A stretch of 64,000 nt of DNA from Acetatifactor aquisgranensis (GCF_943193215.1 NZ_CALPDH010000004.1:124001-188000), one strand, 5' to 3'. Shown: positions 34,012 to 43,248, counted from the first letter of the stretch. Program-made: numbers and translations. Notes: generated by a model not told the origin, from the sequence alone.

Positions 34012-35871
34012 ATGAAAGTCATTGTAGTGGATGACGAGATTCCGATTCGGGATGAAATAAGGACAATGCGCCTGGCGGAGCATGGGTATGAAATCATTGG
34101 GGAGGCAGCCAATGGCAGAACCGCTCTGCAGCTTTGCAGACAGCTGCAGCCGGACATCGTGATTACGGATATTACCATGCCTGTGATGGATGGGCTGGAG
34201 CTGATTCGGATTCTGCAGAGGACGATGCCATTGACCAAATATGTGCTCCTGACCTGCCATCAGGATTTTGCCTATGCCAGTGAGGCCATCAGACACGGTG
34301 CGCTGGATTACATCATTAAGGCGGATATCTCACAGGAGGGCATCCTGAGAGTTCTGGATCGGGCCAGAAGCATTATCGAAAGGGAGCAGGAGAACCTGAG
34401 AAAGCTGGAGAACGAACAAAGGAACAGCTTTTCCAGGTATGCGCTAAAGAATGTGTGGGATGCGGGAGAAATCGACAGGGAACTGGAGCGGATTCACTTC
34501 CGGATTCACTATAACGGGCCCAATTATTTCCTGGTGGTGGAAAACCGTCTGGGCTCCTGGGCTTTCATGGAAATGATGGTCGGCAGTACCCTGGAGGCGG
34601 ATAAATCCATTGAATGCCCCATAATCGCCAAAGCGGACGTAGTGGTGGCAGGCTCCGGGCCCGCAGGCGTCTCCGCCGCAATTGCGGCGGCGCGGGAGGG
34701 AGCGTCTGTGGTGCTGGTGGAGCAGATGGGCAACGTGGGGGGAATCGCCACGGAGGGGCTGATGAGTCATTGGACGGGAAACACAAAAGGAGGTTTTTAT
34801 GAAGAACTGTTAAAACGCTCTGCCGATATAAAATCTTCGGAGAACCGGCATATCATCAATCCCGAGCGCCTCAAGACTGTATTGCTGGAAATGCTGGAGG
34901 AGGCAGGCGTCAGGCTGATGCTGTATACGTTTGCCTGTGGGCCGGTGATGGAGGGAAACTGTATTCGCGGCATCATTGTGGAGAACAAATCCGGCAGAGG
35001 CGTCATTTATGGCAAAATCGTCATAGACGCCAGCGGAGACGGCGACATTGCGGCCCGGGCGGGAGTTCCTTTCTGCCTGGGCCGGGAATCGGACGGCAGG
35101 ATGCAGCCGGCCACGATTATGTTCAAGGTGGCGGGGGTGGATGTGGACAGAGGCGTCTTCCCGGGCTTTTTCGAAGATCACCTTGAAATTCCCGCCGGTG
35201 ACATCCAGCAGATCGGACGGGAAAATCTGCCCTTTCCGGCAGGACATGTATTGCTGTACCGCACAACGCTCCCCGGCGTGGTCACCTGTAACATGACCAA
35301 CTGCATCGGAATTGACGGCACAAAGGCGGAGGATTTGACAAAAGCCACCATTGTATGCAGAAAGCAGATGGACAGTATCGTGGATTTCCTGCGAAAGTTC
35401 GTGCCGGGATTTGAGGAATGCTATCTGATCAGCTCCGCTTCCCTGATCGGCGTGCGGGAGACCAGGCACTTTGAGGGGGAGTATGTGCTGGGTCAGGAGG
35501 ACATCGTCTCAGCCAGAGTCTTTCCGGACTGGGTGGTGACCAGGGCGCACTTTAATTTCGATGTCCACAATATGACCGGGGACGGACTGGACGAGACAGG
35601 CGTGCAGAAAGGTTTTGCCCAGCCCCGGGGCTATACCATTCCCTATGGCTGTTTCGTGCCCAAAAAGGTGGACAATCTCTACCTTGCGGGAAGAAATATC
35701 AGCGGTACCCATATGGCGCATTCCAACTACAGGGTGATGCCGATTTGCGCGAACATGGGACAGGCTGTGGGGATTGCGGCGGCTATCTGCGCTGCCTCGG
35801 GCTGTATGCCGCGGAATTTGGATGTGAGGGCCGTACAGAAAAGGCTGGAGGAAGTCGGCGTATCGGTATAG
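34012..35871 (+). CDS. response-regulator receiver domain fused to an FAD-dependent oxidoreductase
   Basis: One uninterrupted frame of 619 residues (counting from the ATG at 34012; an ATG at 33982 would add 10). Residues 1-~125 are a receiver domain of the YesN class: VIVVDDEIP, the phospho-acceptor Asp in VITDITMPVMDG, and the conserved Thr and Lys regions (LLTCHQDF, YIIKADI). Then come ~60 residues of the usual YesN middle region (HFRIHYNGPNYFLVVENR). From about residue 205 it is an FAD_oxidored-type flavoprotein: ADVVVAGSGPAGVSAAIAAARE (Rossmann FAD motif), GGIATEG, IDASGDGDIAARAG and the C-terminal NLYLAGRNISGTHMAHSNYRVM. The regulator's DNA-binding end is missing, so this is probably a deletion fusion. 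Whether the product is made or useful is unknown. Confidence 0.7.
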   Translation: MKVIVVDDEIPIRDEIRTMRLAEHGYEIIGEAANGRTALQLCRQLQPDIVITDITMPVMDGLELIRILQRTMPLTKYVLLTCHQDFAYASEAIRHGALDYIIKADISQEGILRVLDRARSIIEREQENLRKLENEQRNSFSRYALKNVWDAGEIDRELERIHFRIHYNGPNYFLVVENRLGSWAFMEMMVGSTLEADKSIECPIIAKADVVVAGSGPAGVSAAIAAAREGASVVLVEQMGNVGGIATEGLMSHWTGNTKGGFYEELLKRSADIKSSENRHIINPERLKTVLLEMLEEAGVRLMLYTFACGPVMEGNCIRGIIVENKSGRGVIYGKIVIDASGDGDIAARAGVPFCLGRESDGRMQPATIMFKVAGVDVDRGVFPGFFEDHLEIPAGDIQQIGRENLPFPAGHVLLYRTTLPGVVTCNMTNCIGIDGTKAEDLTKATIVCRKQMDSIVDFLRKFVPGFEECYLISSASLIGVRETRHFEGEYVLGQEDIVSARVFPDWVVTRAHFNFDVHNMTGDGLDETGVQKGFAQPRGYTIPYGCFVPKKVDNLYLAGRNISGTHMAHSNYRVMPICANMGQAVGIAAAICAASGCMPRNLDVRAVQKRLEEVGVSV

Positions 35872-35894
35872 GACGGAGAATACAAATTATAATC

Positions 35895-35948
35895 AAAAAG
35901 CAGCCGGCAAGAGGATAAGGGATATTCTCTTGCCGGATTTGCTTTTTT
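35895..35948 (+). terminator. strong Rho-independent terminator
   Basis: A 10-base perfect stem (CCGGCAAGAG 35904-35913, complement 35927-35936) extended by AAAAAGCA/TGCTTTTTT. Confidence 0.9.
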
Positions 35949-36017
35949 CTGCTTTTGTGCTATACTGAAAAGCAGAAAAGTTCGGAGGAAGCCGCCGAGT
36001 GCGGGCAAGGGGGAACT

Positions 36018-37220
36018 ATGTATCAAACGATTGTGACATTGAAAAAGGGGGAGGGCCGTACCCTGAAAGCCGGCGGCATGTGGGTGTATGACAACGAGAT
36101 TGCTTCCGTCACAGGGGATTTCGAGAACGGAGACGTAGTGGAGATCCACGATTTTGACGGCTATTGTATGGGGGCGGGCTATATCAACACGAAATCCAAG
36201 ATAACTGTGCGTATGCTGTCCCGGAAAAAGGATGTCCTGATAGATGCGGCTTTCATAGAGAGGCGGGTGAGGGATGCCTGGGAATACCGCAGGCAGACCA
36301 TCGACACCTCCAGTTGTCGTCTGATATTCGGCGAGGCGGATTTCCTGCCGGGAATCGTGGTGGACAAATTCGCCGATGTGCTGGTGGTGGAGTCCCTGGC
36401 GCTGGGGATAGACAGATGGAAAGAGACTATCGTGGATGCGCTGAAAAGGGTGCTGGCAGAGGACGGAATCAATATCCGGGGAGTCTATGAGAGAAGCGAT
36501 GCCAAGGTGCGCCTGCAGGAGGGAATGGAGCGGGTCAAGGGATTTCTGGGGGAGCCCTTTGACACCAAAGTAGAGATTGTGGAAAACGGCGTAAGATATA
36601 TCGTGGATGTGGAGGACGGGCAGAAGACGGGATTTTTCCTGGACCAGAAGAACAACAGGGCAGCAGTGGGCAGGCTCTGTAAGGGGAAAAGTGTGCTGGA
36701 CTGTTTCACCCATACGGGCTCCTTTGCCCTGAACGCCGGGGCGGCGGGGGCGGAGAGCGTACTGGGGGTGGACGCTTCCGGGCTTGCCGTGGAGCAGGCC
36801 CGGGAGAATGCGAAGCTGAACCATCTGGAGGAAAAGGTGCGTTTCGAGTGCGCGGATGTGTTCGAACTGTTGCCCCGGCTGGAGCAGGGAGGGGAACGGT
36901 TCGACGTGGTCATCCTGGATCCTCCTGCATTTACGAAATCACGCAATTCCGTGAAAAACGCGGTGAAAGGATACCGGGAGATCAATCTGCGGGGCATGAA
37001 GCTGGTGCGGGACGGCGGCTTTCTGGCCACCTGCTCCTGCTCCCATTTCATGGAGCCTGAGCTTTTTGCCAAGACCATCAGAGAGGCGGCCTCGGGCGCC
37101 CACAGACGGCTGCGGCAGGTGGAATTCAGCACACAGGGGCCTGACCATCCCATCCTCTGGGCGGCGGATCAGTCCTATTATTTGAAATTTTACATTTTCC
37201 AGGTGGTCAGCGAACGCTGA
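36018..37220 (+). CDS. class I rRNA large-subunit methyltransferase (RlmI-type, cytosine-C5)
   Basis: A 400-residue SAM-dependent methyltransferase with a PUA-like N-terminus (GGMWVYDNEIASVTGDFENGDVVEI), an EEHD-like middle domain (IFGEADFLPGIVVDKFADVLVVE) and a catalytic domain. FLDQKNNR and VLDCFTHTGSFALNAGAAGA form the SAM site, VILDPPAFTKS is the DPPxF catalytic loop, and CSCSHFM provides the catalytic cysteine region. It should form 5-methylcytosine in 23S rRNA. The ATG follows the GCGGGCAAGGGGG motif seen before two other genes. Confidence 0.9.
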   Translation: MYQTIVTLKKGEGRTLKAGGMWVYDNEIASVTGDFENGDVVEIHDFDGYCMGAGYINTKSKITVRMLSRKKDVLIDAAFIERRVRDAWEYRRQTIDTSSCRLIFGEADFLPGIVVDKFADVLVVESLALGIDRWKETIVDALKRVLAEDGINIRGVYERSDAKVRLQEGMERVKGFLGEPFDTKVEIVENGVRYIVDVEDGQKTGFFLDQKNNRAAVGRLCKGKSVLDCFTHTGSFALNAGAAGAESVLGVDASGLAVEQARENAKLNHLEEKVRFECADVFELLPRLEQGGERFDVVILDPPAFTKSRNSVKNAVKGYREINLRGMKLVRDGGFLATCSCSHFMEPELFAKTIREAASGAHRRLRQVEFSTQGPDHPILWAADQSYYLKFYIFQVVSER

Positions 37221-37290
37221 CTGCCTGTCCGGGAAAACATTTTTGGCCATGGAATCTTGATACAGACAGGAGCAGAAAGAGAATCAGGTT

Positions 37291-38214
37291 ATGAGAAAGA
37301 AAAGAAGAAAAAAGAGATATGCCCTGCGGGTAATGCTTTTCCTGCTGGCTGCGGTCATCGCGGGCGCCGGACTTTATCTGTATCCGGCATGGAAAGCGGC
37401 GAAAATCCTGCGGGATAGAATGGCGCTGCCCTACAGTTCCTTTGAGATAGAGGTGGAGCTTGACAGGGAAAGGGTGCCAGAGGAGCAGAAAGAGATGTTC
37501 GGCACGCTGGCAAGGCTGACAGGGCTGCGTGAGGAGGCGGTGTACCGGCTTTCCGTCAGGGGAGCCGCGGTGGAGGACAAGGTTCACCTGATGATATACC
37601 CGGATGGGGAGGAAGAGCCTCTGCTTGAATTTTATCTAAGCAATGACATGAGTGTCATAAATGAGACGATACTGTACAATGCCATCCGCAGCAATCTGAC
37701 AGGGCAGTTCGGTCTACTGGAATATCTGATGCCCGGCCAGGAGGAGACGCAGTATATGACGCTGGAGCAGGCAGAACAACTCTTCGGCGTGGAGATAAGC
37801 GGGCTTGACCGTTTCCGGCTGTCTGGGGCGGACAGGAGTATTACAGCAAAAGGGTATTTCCTGATGCTGGCTGTCATGTCCAGAGAGGAATTGGCAGACG
37901 GATGCCGGTTCGCGCTGGAGACAGAGCAGATTGTGCTGGGGTTCGACGTGGCAGAGGAAGAAAGGGATGGGGCTGCGACGAGGATGCGGCTTCAGATAAA
38001 GAATCTTCCTGAAGTTCTGGCCCGGGGGGACAGATTGCTTTCCCTGTTGGGGGACTGGCTGCCCTGGGAGAATCTGCAGGGCCTGAAAAGCCTTTCTATG
38101 ACCCTGACGCGGTCAGATGAGGGGACGATATCGGTGCCCGCGAATCTGGTGAACCAGGAGACGATAGAGACGCTGTCCAAAATCCGCGCCTGGATACAGG
38201 AGACCTTTGGCTGA
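37291..38214 (+). CDS. membrane-anchored protein of unknown function
   Basis: A 307-residue protein with a basic N-terminus, one membrane span (VMLFLLAAVIAGAGLYLYPAW) and a mainly soluble outer part without a recognised motif. The outer part is acidic with predicted beta-rich segments (FEIEVELDRERVPEEQ; VHLMIYPDGEEEPLLEFYL). It precedes another membrane protein, probably in one transcript. No cysteines or catalytic signature stand out. Confidence 0.65.
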   Translation: MRKKRRKKRYALRVMLFLLAAVIAGAGLYLYPAWKAAKILRDRMALPYSSFEIEVELDRERVPEEQKEMFGTLARLTGLREEAVYRLSVRGAAVEDKVHLMIYPDGEEEPLLEFYLSNDMSVINETILYNAIRSNLTGQFGLLEYLMPGQEETQYMTLEQAEQLFGVEISGLDRFRLSGADRSITAKGYFLMLAVMSREELADGCRFALETEQIVLGFDVAEEERDGAATRMRLQIKNLPEVLARGDRLLSLLGDWLPWENLQGLKSLSMTLTRSDEGTISVPANLVNQETIETLSKIRAWIQETFG

Positions 38215-38311
38215 AACTATAAATGTGTTTTGGACTTGCGGAGAGGGGAGCCGAAAGAAGTATGTTTTCGGACATGGAAATGGAAGCCGGGAGGACGGTC
38301 AGGGGGAGAGA

Positions 38312-38986
38312 ATGATTACAGGCGCGAGAGGCAATTGGAAAGAGGGCTGGAAACAGGACCTGGCAAAGATGCTGGTGTGGTTCGTGATCGGGGGCCTGTG
38401 CATAACGGGATTTGGCCTGCTGTCGGGCAACGTCAGGAATTTCTGGATAACTCTGAAGCGCGGATATGATGTGGAGTATCTGATGGAAAACGGCGGCGCG
38501 AAAGAGGGGATGCACGTGACAGGGAAGGTGCCCTATGTCTATGACTGCTTCGCGAATCTGTCGGATTTTGAGGATACAAATGTCAGTGCCTACTATTATG
38601 CCCTGCCCTGCGGGGATGGTATGATGATACTGAGCGTTCCCGCGAAGCAGTATGACGATATGGAACAGCTCTGGGAGGAGACATGGCAGTACGCGGAGAG
38701 CGGAATCAGACCCTCTTCCCCGGTGCCCGTAGAGGGATATGTGACGAAAGCGAAAGGCAGGCTTCCGTATCTGCTGTCGGAATATATGGTGGATGTCATG
38801 GGATACTCCCGGGAGGAAGTGGATGCTATGGGAGAGCCGCTGGTAATCCAATATGCCATGGAGGCGCTGCAGAGGGCCAGGATATACGCGCCGGTGGGCA
38901 TGATATTGCTGTGTTCGGGGATACTGCTGCTGATATTGCGGCTGTTTCTGGGAAAACGCCGCATGGAAAAGGAGGGGAGAAAGTAG
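38312..38986 (+). CDS. membrane protein of unknown function (DUF6709-like)
   Basis: A 224-residue protein with a membrane span near each end (MLVWFVIGGLCITGFGLLSG; YAPVGMILLCSGILLLILRLFLG) and an extracytoplasmic domain between them (GMHVTGKVPYVYDCFANL; SAYYYALPCGDGMMILSVPAKQYDD). It looks like a DUF6709-type protein, though I am not certain of the family. GGGGGAGAG stands before the ATG at 38312. A related layout is seen in the larger protein at 39347, suggesting paralogous roles. Confidence 0.6.
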   Translation: MITGARGNWKEGWKQDLAKMLVWFVIGGLCITGFGLLSGNVRNFWITLKRGYDVEYLMENGGAKEGMHVTGKVPYVYDCFANLSDFEDTNVSAYYYALPCGDGMMILSVPAKQYDDMEQLWEETWQYAESGIRPSSPVPVEGYVTKAKGRLPYLLSEYMVDVMGYSREEVDAMGEPLVIQYAMEALQRARIYAPVGMILLCSGILLLILRLFLGKRRMEKEGRK

Positions 38987-39043
38987 GAAATAGGTAGGAA
39001 ATTAGAATTTTTTAAATTTTTTTAAAAAATTTTAAAAAAATGC

Positions 39044-39072
39044 TTGCATTTTTGAATGCAGTGTAATATAAT
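39044..39072 (+). promoter_or_regulatory. promoter of tRNA-Lys
   Basis: TTGCAT (39044-39049), a 17-base spacer and TATAAT (39067-39072). It is preceded by an A/T-only tract (about 39002-39040) resembling an UP element. Confidence 0.8.
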
Positions 39073-39129
39073 TAATTTCGTTCTTGTGAGAGATATCGGA
39101 CAGTAAAAACTGTGCGGCACATAAGAGAT

Positions 39130-39202
39130 GCGCCACTAGCTCAGTTGGTAGAGCACCTGACTCTTAATCAGGGTGTCCAGGGTTCGAGCCCCTGGTGGCG
39201 CA
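39130..39202 (+). tRNA. tRNA-Lys (anticodon CTT)
   Basis: Acceptor GCGCCAC/GTGGCGC with discriminator A, D-arm GCTC..GAGC, anticodon stem CCTGA/TCAGG with loop CTCTTAA, and a T-arm GGTTCGAGCC. CCA is not encoded. Confidence 0.95.
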
Positions 39203-39346
39203 CTAGAAGGACTGTTTTTGAGGACATATGAGCCTTGGGGACGGTTCTTTTTTTGTGCCCGGAAAGCAGGGCGGTACTTGAATTATAGTCCTGTTTTCTG
39301 TATAATATTTAGACAGAAAAAGATATCAACCGAAAGGAAGACAGAG

Positions 39347-40765
39347 ATGAAAAAGATACGCAATATCGTGACGATGGTGTGCGCGCTGGCGGCGGCCGCC
39401 GCTCTTTGGATGCAGGCGGGTTCCGCGTTCATGAAGCTGCAGGCGGGAGCTGAGCCCCTGGATTCGGAGACGGAGTTTGGCCAGGTCCGGGGAGAGTACA
39501 TATCCTATGAGGCGGCATATCCGGTGGGAGTCTGCGTGGAGGAGTATTATTCCGGGGATCCGGACCGGGTGAGGACTTACGGGTATGTGGTGTACGATAT
39601 GGAAAGGCAGACTTTCCTTTACATCGTGGTGCCGGAGCAGTATGACGGGCGCTATTCAAGCCTGCTGTATAATCTGCAGCTGGCAGTGGAGCTGCGGGCG
39701 GGAAAAGATATGACCCCGGCCCGGGAGGAGGGCTCGCTGGAACTCATGGACCAGGCTGCAATAGACCATGCCATGGCCGCGCTGGAGGAGAGCGAGATTG
39801 TGGAGCTCTATAATGATGTGAAAGACGATAAAGTGTACAGCGACACTTATTTTGGGGATGAATACGGCGAAATCATGGCGGCTGTGAGCCAGGAGATTTC
39901 CCGGGGCGTATCGCAGTCGGAATGGTACCGGATAGACAGCGGGAGCATAAACGGTATGACGATACCCGACATCTGGATCTGCATTCTGGCGGCGGGGCTG
40001 AGCGCTCTGATTGCCGTGGGCAACCTGATTTCCCTCTTTACCGGAGGCAGGGCGAAACAGGGCGGAAAAGCATCGGATTCCGCCGGCGCGATGGAGCGGT
40101 TCCTGGACGCCCAGAGGGGATGGGTGGAGGAATGGTGCCAGTACTGTCTGGCGCGGGCAAGCCGTTCCGCCTATCTGTCAGTGGCAATCTGGGTGGTGAT
40201 TCTTGTGGGCATCGGCTATTTCGCCAAGACGCCGACGGAGAGAATCTTTACTTTCTCCCTGCCCTTGGGACTGCTTTTGGGAGAGCTTACGGGGCTGTTC
40301 ATAATATGGGTGCAGAGAGGCCAGGCCAAGCCCCGCAAGATACTTAAGAGAATGGAAAAGGGTGTGAGGAAAGCGCTTCCCTCAGCCGGCGCCCAGGAGG
40401 AATTCGCGGAGGATTTCCTGAAAGCGGGAGAGGAATGGGCGTTCCGGGAGAGGAAGAAGAACTCCATGCTTTATGGGAGGCTGGGGAGCCGTTATTGGAG
40501 CGCCTTTTTCGGCACTGGAGTCGTCACTATAGTGGAAGTGGAGAAGCTGGAAAGAGTGGAGCCGGAGACCATATCCGGTTCGTACCGCAGCGGCAAGGTC
40601 AGAGTCTCCTATGAGTCCTATGTGGCCAAATTCTATTATCAGGGCACGCCGCTCTGGGAGAATGGGGATAAGGCATTCTCTTTCGAGACTACAGGCGGCC
40701 GGGACGCATTCCTGGCTCTGGCGGTCAAAAGGGGCGTGGACGGCGTAAAGATAAGGGAAGCGTGA
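39347..40765 (+). CDS. multi-span membrane protein of unknown function
   Basis: A 472-residue protein. An N-terminal signal/anchor (NIVTMVCALAAAAALWMQAG) leads to an outer domain with YEAAYPVGVCVEEYYSG and YVVYDMERQTFLYIVVPEQY, which resembles the outer domain of the protein at 38312 (CGDGMMILSVPAKQYDD). Three more spans follow (IWICILAAGLSALIAVGNLIS; LSVAIWVVILVGIGYFA; LGLLLGELTGLFIIW), then a cytoplasmic part with SAFFGTGVVTIVEVEKLE and FSFETTGGRDAFLALAVKR. No known catalytic motif. AAAGGAAGACAGAG precedes the ATG. Confidence 0.6.
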   Translation: MKKIRNIVTMVCALAAAAALWMQAGSAFMKLQAGAEPLDSETEFGQVRGEYISYEAAYPVGVCVEEYYSGDPDRVRTYGYVVYDMERQTFLYIVVPEQYDGRYSSLLYNLQLAVELRAGKDMTPAREEGSLELMDQAAIDHAMAALEESEIVELYNDVKDDKVYSDTYFGDEYGEIMAAVSQEISRGVSQSEWYRIDSGSINGMTIPDIWICILAAGLSALIAVGNLISLFTGGRAKQGGKASDSAGAMERFLDAQRGWVEEWCQYCLARASRSAYLSVAIWVVILVGIGYFAKTPTERIFTFSLPLGLLLGELTGLFIIWVQRGQAKPRKILKRMEKGVRKALPSAGAQEEFAEDFLKAGEEWAFRERKKNSMLYGRLGSRYWSAFFGTGVVTIVEVEKLERVEPETISGSYRSGKVRVSYESYVAKFYYQGTPLWENGDKAFSFETTGGRDAFLALAVKRGVDGVKIREA

Positions 40766-40769
40766 GAAA

Positions 40770-41399
40770 GTGGAGATATATCTTTTCAGACATGGGGAGA
40801 CGGATTGGAACAAGGCGCGCAGGCTTCAGGGGCACAGCGACATCCCGCTGAATGAATTTGGCCGGGAACTGGCGGTAGAGACGGCAAAGGCTCTGGCCGG
40901 GATATCCTTTGACAGGGCATTCAGCTCTCCCCTGAAGAGGGCTTTTGAAACGGCGGAGATTCTTCTGGCCGGGCAGGATGCCTCTCTGGAGACGGATGAG
41001 CGGCTGATGGAGATGGGGTTTGGCGAGTGCGAGGGCGGAGACTTTGACCGGCCGAAGCTGGATTCGGAGCATCCTCTGCATGATTTCTTCTGCAGGCCCC
41101 AGTGCTTTCAGCCCCGGGCAGGCGCCGAGTCCTTTCAGGAGGCTTTTGGCCGGGGGCAGGCGTTTCTGCGGGAGCGGATTGTTCCCCTGGAGGGAAGCTG
41201 CAGCCGTGTGCTGATTGTGGCCCATGGGGCCTTTAACAGATGCCTGCTGAGCGCCATAGGGGAAATTCCTCTGGAAAAGTTCTGGGAGATAGGCCTGCCT
41301 AACTGCGCGGCATCCATTCTTTCTCTGGAGGACGGCAAGTTCCGGATTCTCGAGATGGGGAAAGTCTATTATGGGACGCCGGTGAACGCCAGACCGTGA
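40770..41399 (+). CDS. histidine phosphatase family protein (phosphoglycerate mutase-like)
   Basis: A 209-residue enzyme with the RHGE motif at residues 7-10 (LFRHGETDWN, the phospho-histidine), SSPLKRAFETAEI with the second Arg, and VLIVAHGAFNR with the second His. Members include cobalamin phosphatases, fructose bisphosphatases and mutases; the substrate is not readable. The GTG starts 4 bases after the preceding gene and TatD follows closely. Confidence 0.9.
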   Translation: MEIYLFRHGETDWNKARRLQGHSDIPLNEFGRELAVETAKALAGISFDRAFSSPLKRAFETAEILLAGQDASLETDERLMEMGFGECEGGDFDRPKLDSEHPLHDFFCRPQCFQPRAGAESFQEAFGRGQAFLRERIVPLEGSCSRVLIVAHGAFNRCLLSAIGEIPLEKFWEIGLPNCAASILSLEDGKFRILEMGKVYYGTPVNARP

Positions 41400-41479
41400 A
41401 GGGGGCGGAAGCCGGCGGCAGAATATGTGCTGCCGGGAGCGGCGCTGTCTGCGTTTTGCAAAACCGGCTTGGAGGCAAT

Positions 41480-42268
41480 ATGACACAATCGACAGACATT
41501 TTTGACACACATGCCCATTATGACGATAAAGCCTTTGACGGGGACAGGGAGGCTCTCCTGAGCCGCCTGCCCGGGGAGGGCATCGTCAGAGTGGTGAACG
41601 TCAGCGCCAGTTTGGAGTCCTGCAGGCGGACTATGGCGCTGACAGAACGGTATGACTACATTTATGGCGCCATAGGCGTACATCCCGGCGAGACCGCGGA
41701 GCTCGACGAGGCGGGCTATGGCTGGCTGAAAGAGATGTGCGGACAGGATAAGTGCGTGGCAGTGGGCGAAATCGGGCTGGACTATTACTGGGACGAGCCG
41801 GGGCGGGAAATCCAGAAGAAATGGTTCGCCCGCCAGCTGCATCTGGCAAAAGAAGTGGTTCTTCCTGTCATCATACACTCCAGGGACGCGGCCAAGGACA
41901 CGATAGACGTCATGAGGGCGGAAAAAGCGGAGGAGACGGGAGGCGTGGTCCATTGCTTTTCCTATACGAAGGAGACGGCCAGAGCTTTTCTGGACATGGG
42001 ATTCTTCTTCGGCATAGGGGGCGTCCTGACTTTCAAGAACGCCAGGAAACTGAGAGAGGCGGTGGAGTACATCCCGCTGGACCGGATTGTCCTGGAGACG
42101 GACTGTCCGTATCTGGCGCCTGTGCCTTACCGGGGACAGCGCAACAGTTCCCTGTACCTGCCTTATGTGGTATCGGCTCTGGCCCAGGCAAAAGGAATCG
42201 GTGAAGAGGCTGTGCGCAGGGCGGTCTGGGAGAATTCCGTCAGGCTGTACCGCATGGAGGGCAGGTGA
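41480..42268 (+). CDS. TatD family metal-dependent hydrolase (DNase)
   Basis: A 262-residue TIM-barrel hydrolase. FDTHAHYDDKAFDG carries the H-x-H metal site, GAIGVHPGE, VGEIGLDYYWD the metal-binding Glu, LPVIIHSRDA and VVHCFSYT further His ligands, and ETDCPYLAPVPYRG the final Asp. TatD proteins act as 3'-5' exonucleases/deoxyribonucleases. The ATG at 41480 follows GGAGGCAAT; the longer frame upstream has no site. Confidence 0.92.
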   Translation: MTQSTDIFDTHAHYDDKAFDGDREALLSRLPGEGIVRVVNVSASLESCRRTMALTERYDYIYGAIGVHPGETAELDEAGYGWLKEMCGQDKCVAVGEIGLDYYWDEPGREIQKKWFARQLHLAKEVVLPVIIHSRDAAKDTIDVMRAEKAEETGGVVHCFSYTKETARAFLDMGFFFGIGGVLTFKNARKLREAVEYIPLDRIVLETDCPYLAPVPYRGQRNSSLYLPYVVSALAQAKGIGEEAVRRAVWENSVRLYRMEGR

Positions 42269-42387
42269 GCCGGACAGAGAGACGGGTTCGGTCCGGATGG
42301 AGCCCGGGGAGCCGTGGTGTTAAAAGCGGAAAGAAGCCTTTTGAGGATTTGGGGATAGGAATCTTTCCGGAATGGGAGGGAGCGATG

Positions 42388-42427
42388 CCATCAGGCGCTT
42401 TTTGGAGCGCCTGGTGGATTTTTTTAT
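42388..42427 (+). terminator. Rho-independent terminator after tatD
   Basis: A stem CAGGCGCT/AGCGCCTG with loop TTTTGG or similar, followed by ATTTTTTT. Confidence 0.85.
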
Positions 42428-42491
42428 GTCTTATCGGAAAGTATTGTTTAGAAATAACAATAAATAATTATTGAAAAACGATAAATATATA

Positions 42492-42520
42492 TTGACAATC
42501 GTGATTCCGAGTGATATATT
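42492..42520 (+). promoter_or_regulatory. promoter of the DUF2975/XRE pair
   Basis: TTGACA (42492-42497), a 17-base spacer and TATATT (42515-42520), about 40 bases before the coding region. The promoter lies inside the long open frame, so the true start must be downstream. Confidence 0.8.
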
Positions 42521-42557
42521 GTCTGGTAAAGGAAAAACAGGATATGAAAAATATCTG

Positions 42558-42968
42558 TTGGATTTCATGTTCTATTCGGGAATCGCGGTCACGCTGACCC
42601 TGCCTTTCAGCATTAAGAAAATCGGGGAGCTGTTCCCGTACATGGTGGAGCACTATGAGGAGACGGTCATCATCTATTTTGTGCTGGGGGTGTCGGCGCT
42701 GGTACTGCTGGGGGAGCTGAGGAGGATTTTCCGGACGGTACTGGAGGAGAATTGCTTCGTACAGGAGAATGTGGCCAGTCTGAACAAGATGGGCAGCTGG
42801 AGTTTCTTCATCGCGCTGATGTCCGCGGTTCGCAGCATTGTATATATGACCATCGCCATGTGGGTGGTCATCTGCGTGTTCATCATTGCGGGTCTGTTCA
42901 GCAAGGTGCTGGCCTATGTGTTCGAGCAGGCCGTGCAATATAAGGAAGAGAACGATTTGACTGTTTAG
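42558..42968 (+). CDS. DUF2975-like membrane protein, start disturbed
   Basis: A small protein with about four membrane spans (MFYSGIAVTLTLPFSI; VIIYFVLGVSALVLLGEL; WSFFIALMSAVRSIVYMTIAMWVVICVFIIAGLF). LEENCFVQENVASLNKMG is the conserved cytosolic loop of DUF2975 proteins. The best ribosome binding site (AAAGGAAAAACAGG) leads to an ATG at 42544 that is out of frame by one base. One more A in the following A-run would give MKKYLLDFMFYS in frame. In this sequence only TTG (42558) or ATG (42567) start in frame. It is paired with a small XRE regulator, the usual partner of this family. Confidence 0.65.
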   Translation: MDFMFYSGIAVTLTLPFSIKKIGELFPYMVEHYEETVIIYFVLGVSALVLLGELRRIFRTVLEENCFVQENVASLNKMGSWSFFIALMSAVRSIVYMTIAMWVVICVFIIAGLFSKVLAYVFEQAVQYKEENDLTV

Positions 42969-43026
42969 TGTGCGCCAATTGTTTGTGCCGGCTGCGTCGG
43001 CATAGTTGGGAGTATGAGGAGCGGAT

Positions 43027-43248
43027 ATGGGAATCATAGTGAATCTGGACGTAATGATGGCGAAGCGCAAGAAGAGTCTGACAGAACTGGCGGCTGAGGT
43101 GGATCTCACCCTTGCCAATCTGTCCATCTTGAAGAACAACAAGGCAAAGGCGGTGCGCTTTACCACTCTGGCGGCAATCTGCAGAGCCCTGGACTGCCAG
43201 CCGGGAGATATCCTGGAATATGTGGATGATATGGACGGCGGAGAGTGA
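43027..43248 (+). CDS. small XRE-family transcriptional regulator (YozG-like)
   Basis: A 73-residue single helix-turn-helix protein: VNLDVMMAKRKKSLTELAAEVDLTLANLSILKN with recognition helix around ANLSILKNNKAKAVRF and the family ending ALDCQPGDILEYV. Such proteins sit next to DUF2975 genes throughout Bacillota and likely control the pair. Its ATG follows GAGGAGCGGAT. Confidence 0.9.
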   Translation: MGIIVNLDVMMAKRKKSLTELAAEVDLTLANLSILKNNKAKAVRFTTLAAICRALDCQPGDILEYVDDMDGGE

